Shown here: piece after piece, positions 55,122 to 63,946 of the stretch
How the letters are laid out: every line of letters starts with the position of its first letter
How positions within the stretch are numbered: position 1 is the first letter of the stretch
Source: Kiloniellaceae bacterium
GTDB taxonomy: Bacteria; Pseudomonadota; Alphaproteobacteria; Kiloniellales; Kiloniellaceae
Assembly: GCA_021776195.1 (NCBI GenBank)
Contig: JAJFGK010000162.1
Span: 160,975-224,974, forward strand
DNA length: 64,000 nt
Reading direction: 5' to 3'
Position numbers and translations under genes: made by a program
Notes under the pieces: model-generated
The model's database searches: none
Told to the model about the DNA's origin: nothing
The model's input: the letters and a program-made list of their open reading frames with translations, nothing else

Positions 55122-56627
55122 CTACCAGATCGGCTTGCCGCTGCCCGGCAGGCCCAAACTGTCCCAAATGGCGCTCACCTTGTCGACCACGGCTTGGTCC
55201 ATGGCGATTTCGCGGCCCCACTCGCGCTTGGTCTCGGGCGGCCACTTGTTGGTGGCGTCCAGGCCGATCTTGGAGCCGAGGCTTTCCTCCGGCGAGGCGA
55301 AGTCGAGGTAGTCGATCGGGGTGTTTTCGATCAGGGTGATGTCGCGCGCCGGGTCCATGCGCGTCGAGATCGCCCAGACCACCTCTTTCCAGTCGCGCGC
55401 GTCGATGTCCTGGTCCACGACGATCACCCACTTGGTGTACATGAACTGGCGCAGATAGGACCAGACCCCCATCATCACCCGCTTGGCGTGGCCGGGATAG
55501 GCCTTCTTCATCGAGACCACCGCGACCCGGTAGCTGCAGCCTTCCGGCGGCAGCCAGAAGTCGACGATCTCGGGAAACTGCTGCTGCAGCAGTGGGATGA
55601 AGACCTCGTTCAGGGCCTCGCCCAGGACCGAGGGCTCGTCCGGCGGGCGGCCGGTGAAGGTCGAGAGGTAGATCGGGTCGCGCCGCATGGTGATGGCCGT
55701 GACGGTGAAGACCGGAAAGGACTCGACCGCGTTGTAGTAGCCGGTGTGATCGCCGTAGGGACCCTCGTCGCGGTAGTCCCGCAGCGAGACCTCGCCCTCC
55801 AGCACGATCTCGGCGCTGGCCGGCACCTTCAGGGGCTGGGTCTTGCAGCCTACCAGCTCGACCTTCTGGCCGCGCAGCAGGCCGGCGAACTGATACTCCG
55901 AAAGGGTGTCGGGGACCGGCGTGACGGCGGCGATGATGGTCGCGGGGTCGGCGCCGATCACGGCGGCGGCGGGCAGGGGCTCGGGCCGCTCGTTCTTCCA
56001 GCGGGCGTGATGCTGGGCGCCGCCGCGGTGCTTCAGCCAGCGCATCAGGGTCTGGTTCCGCCCGGTCACCTGCATGCGGTAGATGCCCAGGTTGAAGTCG
56101 TCTTCCTTGCCCGAGCCGGGGCCTTTCGTGACGACAAGCGGCCAGGTGATCAGCGGCGCCGGCTCGCCGGGCCAGCAGGTCTGCACCGGCAGACGGCCGA
56201 GGTCGATCTCCTCGCCCTGCAGGACGATGTCCTGCACCGGGCCGTAGCCGACGGTCTTCGGTTTCATGGCCAGGGCGCTCTTGACCAGCGGCAGGCTCGC
56301 CATGGCTTCCTTAAGCGAGCCGGGCGGTTCGGGCTGGCGCAGGAAGGCCAGGGTCTCGCCGATCGCACGAAGTTCGTGGGGCTGGCGCTCCATGCCCCAG
56401 GCGACCCGCTCGACGGTGCCGAAGAGATTGGCCAGCAGCGGCATTTCGTAGGCGCTGCCGTCGGCCCGCACCGGCTTTTCGAAGAGCACGGCGGGCCCTG
56501 CTTCGGCCAGCAGGCGGGTCTGGATTTCGGTGACCTCCAGGTCGGGCGACACCGGTTGGGCGACGCGCACCAGGCGGCCCTCGCGCTCGAGCCGCGCCAT
56601 GAAGTCTCGCAGGGAATCGTAGGCCAT
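55122..56627 (-). CDS. UbiD-family decarboxylase
   Basis: The protein has 501 residues. [14 protein letters not shown] at the start and [11 protein letters not shown] in the middle are hallmarks; UbiD enzymes use prenylated FMN made by UbiX to decarboxylate aromatic or unsaturated acids. It may be UbiD proper for ubiquinone or a paralogue; no ubiX is near. It is 36 bases before the TPP enzyme on the same strand, so the two may be co-transcribed. Confidence 0.93.
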   Translation of the reverse strand: MAYDSLRDFMARLEREGRLVRVAQPVSPDLEVTEIQTRLLAEAGPAVLFEKPVRADGSAYEMPLLANLFGTVERVAWGMERQPHELRAIGETLAFLRQPEPPGSLKEAMASLPLVKSALAMKPKTVGYGPVQDIVLQGEEIDLGRLPVQTCWPGEPAPLITWPLVVTKGPGSGKEDDFNLGIYRMQVTGRNQTLMRWLKHRGGAQHHARWKNERPEPLPAAAVIGADPATIIAAVTPVPDTLSEYQFAGLLRGQKVELVGCKTQPLKVPASAEIVLEGEVSLRDYRDEGPYGDHTGYYNAVESFPVFTVTAITMRRDPIYLSTFTGRPPDEPSVLGEALNEVFIPLLQQQFPEIVDFWLPPEGCSYRVAVVSMKKAYPGHAKRVMMGVWSYLRQFMYTKWVIVVDQDIDARDWKEVVWAISTRMDPARDITLIENTPIDYLDFASPEESLGSKIGLDATNKWPPETKREWGREIAMDQAVVDKVSAIWDSLGLPGSGKPIW

Positions 56628-56872
56628 GGCGCTCCGCCCTCGGTCGTCGTCGTGGTTTCTCTAACAGCGCCCGCGGGCAAGGCCAAGGCCGGCAAGTTTT
56701 GCCGGGCGGCAGTTTCGATCCGGCAAGAGCGGCCGGACCCGTCCTGTCGGGTCAGGGACGTTAACTAAGATTGCCCAATCGTGACCAGGGATTTGCGCTC
56801 TTGGCATCGCTGTTGCTGAGGACAGGTCAGGTGCGCTTTTAGCCCGATGCGGCGGAGTACGAAGGAGAATTC
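56628..56872. other. Divergent intergenic region between ubiD-like and hypothetical gene
   Basis: 245 bases without a supported gene. It should hold the promoters of the minus-strand UbiD unit and the plus-strand hypothetical gene. A GAAGGAG ribosome site precedes 56873. No clear palindrome was seen. Confidence 0.4.
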
Positions 56873-57424
56873 ATGGAGATCGACGGCAAGGATCGAGGGC
56901 TTCCGCTCCCGCCGGGCCCGCAGCAGCCGGCCCTGGCCGCGCCCAAGGGAGAGCGGGGACGCAGCCTCCTGGAGCCGCAGGGGGAGACCCGCCGCAGCAC
57001 CTTTCAGTCCCGCGACGGCGATTCAACCGCCCGGCCGGCGCCAACGACAGACCCCGAAACCCAAGGCTTGCGCCGAACCTTCCTCGCCGTGGCGCGCTTG
57101 GCCTTCGAGGCCAAGGGCGGCGGCGAGATCGACCGTGACAAGCTGGAGAAGGGGCTGACGGCGCTGTCGGAGGCGGCCGAACGACTTGGGGTGCCACATC
57201 GGGACCGGATCGAAGCGGCGCTTGAGGGCGTCCGGGCCAAGGCCGCCGAAGGTGAGGACATCGATCTTTCAGCCCTGCATCGGATCGTCCTGCATCTGGC
57301 CCACTTCGCGCGCAACCATCCCGGTTCGGTGCCGTCGCCCCAGCCCGCCGAGCCGAGCCGGACCGCGGCCGATCCGTCGGGCGAAACGCCCACGTCCGAT
57401 GCGGCCATCGATATCGTGGTCTAG
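56873..57424 (+). CDS. Hypothetical protein
   Basis: The protein has 183 residues with no recognised family. The first 60 residues are low in complexity (rich in Pro, Arg, Gln and Gly), the middle 65-150 is helical and charged, and the last 30 residues are again Pro/Ser-rich. No signal or membrane segment. A strong ribosome site (AAGGAG) and a good ATG support it as a gene. It could be a small cytoplasmic adaptor, but nothing here shows that. Confidence 0.65.
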   Translation: MEIDGKDRGLPLPPGPQQPALAAPKGERGRSLLEPQGETRRSTFQSRDGDSTARPAPTTDPETQGLRRTFLAVARLAFEAKGGGEIDRDKLEKGLTALSEAAERLGVPHRDRIEAALEGVRAKAAEGEDIDLSALHRIVLHLAHFARNHPGSVPSPQPAEPSRTAADPSGETPTSDAAIDIVV

Positions 57425-57481
57425 GTCATGGACAGGCAAACGAATTTGGCGACGGCGACGTCGAGCGGCGAGCCTCTCGGG

Positions 57482-57976
57482 TCAATGTCTCTCCGCTGGA
57501 GCGGGCCGGTCGGTGGCGACAGGCCGGTCGGCCCGCTCGACGCGCAGCATGGTGCCGTCGAGACCGGTGACGCGTACCTTGGTGCCTTCTGGCATGTCCT
57601 CGCCCTCGATCTTCCAGATCGTGTCGTCGATCCTGAGCTTGCCCTGCCCGTTGACCACGGCGTCCTCCAGGGTGAAGTGGCGGTCGATGTACTGGGTGCC
57701 ACGCCGGTTGAGGGACGGCTGGTCGGTTTCGGTGGGTGGCTGGCTCTTTTGGTAGAGGTACCAACCCGCGGCGCTCGACACCGCCAGCAAGGCAAAGAGC
57801 AGGAACTGGGCCTCCCACCCGAGGCCGGGAAAGAAAAACAGCACGACCCCGACCACCCCGGCGGCCATCGCCGCCCACAGAAGCGCAAAGGTGCCGGTGA
57901 CGATTTCGATGCCCAGCAGGACGCCGCCGCCGACCCACCAGTGCCAGAATTCCGCGCTGTTGAGGAGCTCGTCCAT
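57482..57976 (-). CDS. NfeD-like membrane protein
   Basis: The protein has 164 residues. Two or three N-terminal helices (WHWWVGGGVLLGIEIV and following) are followed by a small OB-fold beta domain (about 95-150, with VNGQGKLRIDDTIWKIEGEDMPEGTKVRV), as in NfeD1b proteins. It lies immediately after the SPFH gene (about 5 bases), the usual stomatin/NfeD pair thought to organise membrane domains. A GTG codon just upstream is an alternative start. Confidence 0.92.
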   Translation of the reverse strand: MDELLNSAEFWHWWVGGGVLLGIEIVTGTFALLWAAMAAGVVGVVLFFFPGLGWEAQFLLFALLAVSSAAGWYLYQKSQPPTETDQPSLNRRGTQYIDRHFTLEDAVVNGQGKLRIDDTIWKIEGEDMPEGTKVRVTGLDGTMLRVERADRPVATDRPAPAERH

Positions 57977-57981
57977 CACGG

Positions 57982-58959
57982 TCAGCTTTCGTCGTCGCCG
58001 GACCAGGGTCCCGCGCCAGGAGGCCGCTTGTCGGCCCGCTGAGTCATGGCGTCGCGCGCCAGCTCGGCGATGCCGCCCACCGCACCGATCAGGTTTGTGG
58101 CCTCCAGGGGCATGAAGAGGATCTTCTGGTTCTTGGATTCGGCGAACTTGCCGAGCGTCGCGACATACTGCTGGGCGACGAAGTAGTTGAGCGCGTTGAT
58201 GTCGCCACTGGCCACCGCGGCGGAGACCATATCGGTCGCCTTGGCCTCGGCCTCGGCGGTCCGCTCGCGGGCCTCGGCGTCGCGGAAGGCGGCTTCCTTG
58301 CGGCCTTCCGAGGCCAGCACCAGGCCCTGCTTCTCACCCTCGGCCTTGAGGATTTCCGCCTGCCGGAAGCCCTCGGCATCGAGGATGTTGGCGCGCTTCT
58401 CGCGCTCGGCCTTCATCTGCCGGGCCATGGCCTCGACCAGATCCTTGGGCGGCGAGATGTCCTTGATTTCGATGCGCGTCACCTTGATGCCCCAGGGCGC
58501 GGTGGCGTGGTCGACCACGTTCAGGAGCCTGGCGTTGATGTCGTCGCGCTTGGACAGCAGTTCGTCGAGGTCCATGGACCCCATGACGGTACGCAGGTTG
58601 GTCATTGCCAGGTTGAGGGTGGCGAGCTCGAGGTTGTTGACCTCGTAGGCGGCCTTGGCGGCGTCCAGGACCTGGAAGAAGACGACGCCGTTGGCGGTGA
58701 CCATGGCGTTGTCCTTGGTGATCACCTCCTGGGGCGGGACGTCGAGGACGCTTTCCATCATGTTCATCTTGGCCCCGACGCGGTCGACGATGGGGGTGAT
58801 CACGTGGAGGCCGGGGCGGAGAGTGCGCGTGTAGCGGCCGAAGCGCTCGACCGTGAATTCCATGCCCTGGGGCACCGCCTTGACGCCCATCATGACGAGC
58901 ACCACGGCGAGTATGAGTATGGCAATCACGAAGATAGTGAATCCACCGATTTCCGGCAT
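57982..58959 (-). CDS. SPFH/stomatin-family protein (slipin/QmcA-like)
   Basis: The protein has 325 residues. One N-terminal membrane helix (about 5-28) precedes the SPFH domain (30-220, GMEFTVERFGRYTRTLRPGLH and KDISPPKDLVEAM) and a coiled C-terminal part rich in Ala, Glu and Arg (210-260). It forms oligomers at the inner membrane and pairs with NfeD. The ribosome site GAGGAGG precedes the ATG. Confidence 0.94.
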   Translation of the reverse strand: MPEIGGFTIFVIAILILAVVLVMMGVKAVPQGMEFTVERFGRYTRTLRPGLHVITPIVDRVGAKMNMMESVLDVPPQEVITKDNAMVTANGVVFFQVLDAAKAAYEVNNLELATLNLAMTNLRTVMGSMDLDELLSKRDDINARLLNVVDHATAPWGIKVTRIEIKDISPPKDLVEAMARQMKAEREKRANILDAEGFRQAEILKAEGEKQGLVLASEGRKEAAFRDAEARERTAEAEAKATDMVSAAVASGDINALNYFVAQQYVATLGKFAESKNQKILFMPLEATNLIGAVGGIAELARDAMTQRADKRPPGAGPWSGDDES

Positions 58960-59268
58960 CGCTTCCTCCTCAATCCCTGGCGCCGCGCCTCCGGCTCGAC
59001 TGCGTGCCGGCGGGGCGCCACGGCCATTATCGCATGCGGCGGTGAGTAGTCGTCCTTTGATTAATCCGACGTAAAGATGTTCGCGACATGATTGCCGAAC
59101 GGCGAAACGATATCACGGCGAAAAAGAAAAGTCTGCCTGTTCGCCCCAGAATTTCCCGGGGTCCGGGCGGCGGCCATGGGAATGCCCGGCGAGTTTCCAC
59201 AGTTGCCGCTTTGGATCATGTTGCCAACCCGCAGGAATTCTCAAAAAGGCAACCTGAAGTCGGTAATC
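58960..59268. other. 309-base gene-free region
   Basis: No supported gene. It contains the ribosome site of the SPFH gene at its left end and must hold the divergent promoters of that gene and of the small membrane protein. A TTG-initiated extension of the latter reads through part of it but has no coding look. Confidence 0.4.
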
Positions 59269-59586
59269 ATGAAGAGATTTTTTGATTTTGCCGTCGCCAT
59301 CGTTCGCGATTCATTTGGTGACGTCCTTCCTGCCGAGGCCAGGAAATTTTATCACAACCGGGCCAGCTTGTTTGCCGACTCGTTCTTGTTTTTCTCTTTG
59401 TTCACCATTGTCGGCGTGCTTGCAAAGGATGCCACGTTCGCGCTGGTATTTGGTTTTACCGCCGCTGTCTGTTTCATCGGGTGGTGGCTGAGCTCCGGCC
59501 GGCGCAAGGCCATCAGTGATGACCACCGGGCGAGGAAATTGCGGTCGCCCAAGATCGTCGAGCGGGCGCTGGACCGGGACCCCTGA
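59269..59586 (+). CDS. Small membrane protein of unknown function
   Basis: The protein has 105 residues from the ATG at 59269. It has two hydrophobic segments (about 33-50 and 55-72, SFLFFSLFTIVGVL and FALVFGFTAAVCFIGWWL) and a basic, charged C-terminal tail. The N terminus is amphipathic (MKRFFDFAVAIVRDSF). No family recognised. The gene ends before a strong bidirectional terminator. Confidence 0.6.
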   Translation: MKRFFDFAVAIVRDSFGDVLPAEARKFYHNRASLFADSFLFFSLFTIVGVLAKDATFALVFGFTAAVCFIGWWLSSGRRKAISDDHRARKLRSPKIVERALDRDP

Positions 59587-59620
59587 GCTGGTCCGTGGCC
59601 GGATGGTGCGTGGTCAAAAC

Positions 59621-59648
59621 GAAAGGCCGGGCGTCTGCCCGGCCTTTC
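59621..59648. terminator. Bidirectional rho-independent terminator
   Basis: GAAAGGCCGGGC (59621-59632) and GCCCGGCCTTTC (59637-59648) form a perfect 12-bp stem with a GTCT loop. It separates the small membrane protein from the convergent aminotransferase gene. Confidence 0.9.
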
Positions 59649-59677
59649 GGCGTTCGGTATTTGCCAGCGACGGCGGT

Positions 59678-60586
59678 TCAGGCGGCGGAGGCGGCCTCGC
59701 TCTTGGCCTCGCTCTTGCCGACGGCTTTTTCGTAGTCTTCCATCAATTGCTTGGTCAACTCCGCGGGGACGAAGGTGTGGCCGTCGATCTCTCCCACCGG
59801 CGTGACCTCGGCAGCGGTGCCGGTGAGGAAGACCTCGGTGGCCTTGGCGACCTCGTCGGGCATGATGACGCGCTCGACAACCTCGATGCCGCGCTCGCGG
59901 GCAAGGTCGATGACCGTGCGCCGGGTGATGCCGTCGAGGAAACAGTCGGGTGTCGGTGTGTGCAATTTTCCGTCGCCGAAGACGAAAAAGATGTTGGCGC
60001 CGGTGGCCTCGGCGACCTGGCCGCGCCAGTCGAGCATGAGGGCGTCGTGGTAGCCCTCGGCCTCGACGGCGTGCTTGGACAAGGTGCAGATCATGTAAAG
60101 GCCGGCGGCCTTGGCGTGGACGGGCGCGGTCTCCGGGGCCGGGCGGCGCCAGGGCGCGGTCTTCAGGCGAATGCCCTTCATGCGCGCCTCGGGGGAGAAA
60201 TAGGACGGCCACGGCCAGGCGGCGATGGCGAGGTGAATGGTGTTGGACTGGGCCGAGACGCCCATCATTTCGCTGCCGCGCCAGGCGACGGGGCGGACAT
60301 AACCGTCGACGATGCCGTTGGCGGCGCAGACCGCGTCGCAGGCGGCGTCGATCTCGGCGACGCTGTTGGGCAGCGCGAAGCCCAGGGTCTGGGCCGACAT
60401 GACCAGGCGTTCGCTGTGCTCGGTGAGTTTGAAGATGTTGCCGCCGTATACGCGCTCGCCCTCGAAAACCGAGGAGGCGTAATGCAGGGCATGGGTGAGC
60501 ACGTGGACCCGGGCGTCGCGCCAGGGGACCATCTCGCCGTCGAGCCAGATCTGGCCGTCGCGGTCGTCGAAGTGGGCGCTGGTCAT
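59678..60586 (-). CDS. ilvE: Branched-chain amino acid aminotransferase
   Basis: The protein has 302 residues. It is a fold-type IV PLP enzyme with Lys159 (HAKAAGLY) as the internal aldimine lysine, and THALHYASSVFEGERVY near the start and EATGANIFFV near residue 193. It transfers the amino group between leucine, isoleucine or valine and 2-oxoglutarate. The ATG at 60584-60586 has a GGAAAG site; an upstream in-frame ATG is rejected. The C terminus ends in a short KSEAKSEA repeat. It is divergent from a MarR regulator, with a palindrome between. Confidence 0.95.
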   Translation of the reverse strand: MTSAHFDDRDGQIWLDGEMVPWRDARVHVLTHALHYASSVFEGERVYGGNIFKLTEHSERLVMSAQTLGFALPNSVAEIDAACDAVCAANGIVDGYVRPVAWRGSEMMGVSAQSNTIHLAIAAWPWPSYFSPEARMKGIRLKTAPWRRPAPETAPVHAKAAGLYMICTLSKHAVEAEGYHDALMLDWRGQVAEATGANIFFVFGDGKLHTPTPDCFLDGITRRTVIDLARERGIEVVERVIMPDEVAKATEVFLTGTAAEVTPVGEIDGHTFVPAELTKQLMEDYEKAVGKSEAKSEAASAA

Positions 60587-60653
60587 GTAACTTTCTTTCC
60601 TTGGTGTCGATAGTGTCGAAATGATCTTGCGTTTGGTACCATTCCTTGGCATA

Positions 60654-60674
60654 TATGTCAACAATGCTGACATA
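60654..60674. promoter_or_regulatory. Inverted repeat between ilvE and the MarR gene
   Basis: TATGTCA (60654-60660) and TGACATA (60668-60674) pair perfectly across 7 bases. On the minus strand TTGACA (60661-60656) lies inside it and could be the ilvE -35 box. The likely binder is the MarR protein encoded 41 bases to the right. Confidence 0.65.
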
Positions 60675-60714
60675 AATTGTTTTCACCGACCCCAGGCAGT
60701 GGTAACGAACCCCG

Positions 60715-61218
60715 ATGGAGCAACCCAAACCCACAGGGAACCCCGGTTTTTCCGGCGAAGAGGACCTGCGCCAGGCCATGGAACTGCTGTTCTATGCCTA
60801 CAGGGATTTCACCGCCGAACCGGACGCCATCCTCGCCCGCTACGGCTTCGGGCGGGCGCATCACCGGGTGATCTACTTCGTCGGGCGCAATCCGGGCATC
60901 GCCGTGAACCAGCTTCTCGATATCCTCAGGATCACCAAGCAGAGCCTGTCCCGGGTCCTGAGTCAGCTCATGCGCGAGGGTTTCGTCGAGCGCCGGACCG
61001 ACGATGGCGACCGCCGGCGGCGGCTGCTCTTCCTCACCACCAAGGGGAGCGATCTGGAGGCCCTTCTCACCGAGCGCCAGAGCGGCCGCATTGCGCGGGC
61101 CTACGCCGAGGCCGGCGGCGAGGCAGCGGCCGGTTTCCGGGCGGTGCTGCGGAACATCATCAACGAAGACGACCGCCGGCGGGTCGGCGGCAACGGCGGC
61201 GCGGGCGGCGGCGAGTGA
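60715..61218 (+). CDS. MarR-family transcriptional regulator (PetP-like)
   Basis: The protein has 167 residues. The winged helix is at about 45-120 (IAVNQLLDILRITKQSLSRVLSQLMREGFVERRTDDGDRRRRLLFLT). It is followed by an OmpR-type response regulator gene, an order that recalls petP-petR of Rhodobacter capsulatus. A palindrome lies between it and the divergent aminotransferase gene, so it probably controls both. The ligand is unknown. Confidence 0.92.
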   Translation: MEQPKPTGNPGFSGEEDLRQAMELLFYAYRDFTAEPDAILARYGFGRAHHRVIYFVGRNPGIAVNQLLDILRITKQSLSRVLSQLMREGFVERRTDDGDRRRRLLFLTTKGSDLEALLTERQSGRIARAYAEAGGEAAAGFRAVLRNIINEDDRRRVGGNGGAGGGE

Positions 61219-61333
61219 CGCCGTCGGGCGGCGGGATCACATCCCGCGCTTGCATCGGCGTCCCTATGGTACTATGGGGGCCGGGTGGCGGTTTTGCCCG
61301 CGACGGGTTGTCAACGGATATTGGGCATCAGGG

Positions 61334-62017
61334 ATGAACACCGACCTTCCGCACATTCTGGTGGTCGACGACGATGACCGCCTTCGCGAGCTGCTGCGGA
61401 AATTCCTGAGCGAGAACGACTTCCTGGTGGAAACCGCAAGCGACGTCGCCGATGCCCGGGCCCGGCTGACCTCGCTGGCCTTCGACCTGATCGTCCTCGA
61501 TTTGATGATGCCGGGGGAAAGTGGCCTCGATTTCGCCGAGGACCTGCGGCGGACGAACACGGTGCCGATCCTCATGCTCACCGCCATGGGCGAGGGAGAA
61601 GACCGCATCGCCGGGCTCGAACGCGGCGCCGACGACTACCTGACCAAGCCCTTCGAACCCCGGGAACTGCTGCTGCGCATCCACAGCATCCTGCGCCGGG
61701 TGCCGCGGCGCGCCGAGCCGCCGGCGGAGGTGCGTCTGGGCGACGTGACCTTCGATCCGGCGCGCAACGAGATGCTGCGCGACGGCCGCCCGGTGCGCCT
61801 GACCTCGGTCGAGGCGGCGTTGCTCAACGCCCTGGCCGAGCAACCGGGGGCGACACTGAGCCGCGAGGAACTGACCCGGCGCACCGGTGCCAGCGGCGGC
61901 GGCCGCGCCGTCGACGTGCAGGTGACGCGGCTGCGGCGCAAGATCGAGCGCGATCCGCGGCTGCCGCGCTACCTGCAGACGGTCCGCGGCAAGGGCTACG
62001 TCTTGAGGCCCGACTGA
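61334..62017 (+). CDS. OmpR-family response regulator
   Basis: The protein has 227 residues. The receiver domain (1-120) has the phosphorylated Asp56 (VLDLMMPG), the acidic pair near 12-15 and Lys in LTKPF. The C-terminal winged helix (130-227) has VDVQVTRLRRKIE and VRGKGYVLRPD. The ATG at 61334 is chosen by homology. It is followed by its likely histidine kinase 28 bases on. Confidence 0.95.
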   Translation: MNTDLPHILVVDDDDRLRELLRKFLSENDFLVETASDVADARARLTSLAFDLIVLDLMMPGESGLDFAEDLRRTNTVPILMLTAMGEGEDRIAGLERGADDYLTKPFEPRELLLRIHSILRRVPRRAEPPAEVRLGDVTFDPARNEMLRDGRPVRLTSVEAALLNALAEQPGATLSREELTRRTGASGGGRAVDVQVTRLRRKIERDPRLPRYLQTVRGKGYVLRPD

Positions 62018-62045
62018 GGGCCGGGCCGGGGGCAGGACGGAGACC

Positions 62046-63350
62046 ATGATCAAACGCTTCCTTCCGCGCAGTCTGCTCGGCCGTTCGCTGATGATCATCG
62101 TCACGCCGCTGGTGATCCTGCAGCTGGTCTCGGCCCTGATCTTCTACGAGACCCACTGGGACAAGATCAGCCTGCGCCTGGCCCGCGCCGTCGCCGGCGA
62201 CATCGCGTCCATCATCGAGGTCCTGCACCAGCAGCCCAATCCCAAGAAGCACAACTGGATCTACAACGTGGCCGCCGCCCATATGGACATGGTCGCCAGC
62301 CTGCGCGGATCCGAAATCCTTCCCAACACCGAGATGGAACCCGAGGGGCGCATGGAACGGATCCTCAGCCGCGCCATGCGCGAATACGTGGGCAAGCCCT
62401 TCCAGATCGACACCGGGTCCATGGACCGCCACGTGATCATCGACGTGCAGCTCACCGACGCGGTACTCAGGGTCATCACCACCCGCAAGCGGCTGTTCAG
62501 CTCCACCACCTACGTCTTCGTGCTGTGGATGGTGGGGACGTCGATGATCCTGTTCGGGGTCGCCACCATCTTCATGCGCAACCAGGTGAAACCGATCCGC
62601 CGCCTCGCCGTTGCCGCCGACAACTTCGGCATGGGCCGGGACGTCGAGGGGTTCAAGCTGGAAGGCGCCACCGAGGTACGGCAGGCGGCATCGGCCTTCC
62701 TGGTCATGCGCGAACGGATCATGCGCCAGATCAGCCAGCGCACGGAAATGCTGGCCGGCGTCTCCCACGACCTGCGCACGCCGCTGACCCGCATGAAGCT
62801 GCAGCTGGCACTCCTCGACACCGAGGACGGCGTCGAGGAGCTCAAGGAAGACGTCGGCGAAATGGAACACATGCTCGACGGCTACCTGGCCTTCGCCCGG
62901 GGCGAGGGCGCCGAATCCCCGGCCCCGACCAGCCTCAACGTCCTGCTCGACGAGGTCGCGGCCCAGGCCCGGCGCAAGGGCGGGACCGTGGACCAGCACA
63001 CCGAGGGCGAGATCACGGTGCCGTTGCGGCCCAACGCCTTCAAGCGCTGCGTCACCAATCTGGTGGACAATGCCATGCGCTACGCCGGCCACGTCTCGGT
63101 GCGCGCCGGGCGGCGCGGGGATGCGGTGGAGATCACCGTTGACGACGACGGCCCCGGCATCCCGGCGGACAAGCGCGACGACGTGTTCAAGCCGTTCTTC
63201 CGCCTGGAGAGCTCGCGCAACCCGGTCACCGGCGGCGTCGGCCTCGGACTGACCATCGCCCGCGACGTCATCCGCAGCCACGGCGGCGACATCATCCTGG
63301 GCGACTCGCCCAACGGCGGCCTCCGGGCGCGGCTCAGACTACCGCTTTAG
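62046..63350 (+). CDS. Sensor histidine kinase, EnvZ-like
   Basis: The protein has 434 residues. Two membrane helices (about 15-35 and 155-177) flank a periplasmic sensor part. A HAMP segment (178-235), the phosphorylated His241 in GVSHDLRTPL, and the ATPase domain with N box (NLVDNAMRYA), G1 (DDGPGIP) and G2 (GVGLGL) follow. It should phosphorylate the preceding regulator. The signal is unknown; the EnvZ/OmpR resemblance suggests envelope or osmotic sensing. Confidence 0.95.
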   Translation: MIKRFLPRSLLGRSLMIIVTPLVILQLVSALIFYETHWDKISLRLARAVAGDIASIIEVLHQQPNPKKHNWIYNVAAAHMDMVASLRGSEILPNTEMEPEGRMERILSRAMREYVGKPFQIDTGSMDRHVIIDVQLTDAVLRVITTRKRLFSSTTYVFVLWMVGTSMILFGVATIFMRNQVKPIRRLAVAADNFGMGRDVEGFKLEGATEVRQAASAFLVMRERIMRQISQRTEMLAGVSHDLRTPLTRMKLQLALLDTEDGVEELKEDVGEMEHMLDGYLAFARGEGAESPAPTSLNVLLDEVAAQARRKGGTVDQHTEGEITVPLRPNAFKRCVTNLVDNAMRYAGHVSVRAGRRGDAVEITVDDDGPGIPADKRDDVFKPFFRLESSRNPVTGGVGLGLTIARDVIRSHGGDIILGDSPNGGLRARLRLPL

Positions 63351-63359
63351 AGCCCGCGG

Positions 63360-63707
63360 TTACTTGCAGGGAAAGGTCTCGGAAAGGGCCTCGGCGACGA
63401 TACTGTGGGCGGTGAAACCGAGGTCGTCGGGATGAGTCTCCATCCATTTCATGACGGCCCGGGTGTGCTGCTTGACGGTGACGTCGGCGGGCACGCACGA
63501 GGCGTACCCGTGGACGGCCCCGACGCTGGACATGACGTCGGCGACGGCGGCAACGTATCCGTGGCAGATGCCCTGGTCGGACTTGCACTGGCGAAGCAGT
63601 TCCTTGCCGCTGACCAGGGTCGGCCTGGACTCGATGGCCAGCCCCTGGGTGGTCCACAGCAAAATTCCCATCAAGCCGATCACGGCCAGCCGAACGGTAC
63701 CCGACAT
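63360..63707 (-). CDS. Rap1a/Tai-family protein
   Basis: The protein has 115 residues from the ATG at 63705-63707, which has an AAGGAG site. A signal peptide (about 1-24) sends it to the periplasm. The rest fits the Rap1a/Tai fold: GKELLRQCKSD, CHGYVAAVADV, ASCVPADVTVKQHT and EALSETFPC, with paired cysteines. The founding members neutralise type VI amidase effectors; no effector or T6SS gene is near, so the role here is open. Confidence 0.8.
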   Translation of the reverse strand: MSGTVRLAVIGLMGILLWTTQGLAIESRPTLVSGKELLRQCKSDQGICHGYVAAVADVMSSVGAVHGYASCVPADVTVKQHTRAVMKWMETHPDDLGFTAHSIVAEALSETFPCK

Positions 63708-63946
63708 TCCATACTCCTTCATCGACTGCCGCGGCCCGACAGGGAGGCGCGGTCAGGAGGGAATCTAGTGGATAAGATTTAACAAATCGTACCCATTCGA
63801 TTTTCAATGCTGGATACCGGTTGCGGGAAATTACAATTTGCCCACCATCCAAAAAGTTGTATAGCGATGGCGGCGGCCGACAGGGCATAGTAGGGTCCTG
63901 CCGTGACGACGATCTGAAATCTCCGACACAAGGAAGATGGTGAGCC
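63708..63946. other. Intergenic region before the last, partial gene
   Basis: 239 bases without a supported gene. The stretch about 63765-63870 is AT-rich compared with its surroundings and probably carries the promoter of the divergent gene pair. No clear repeat seen. Confidence 0.4.
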
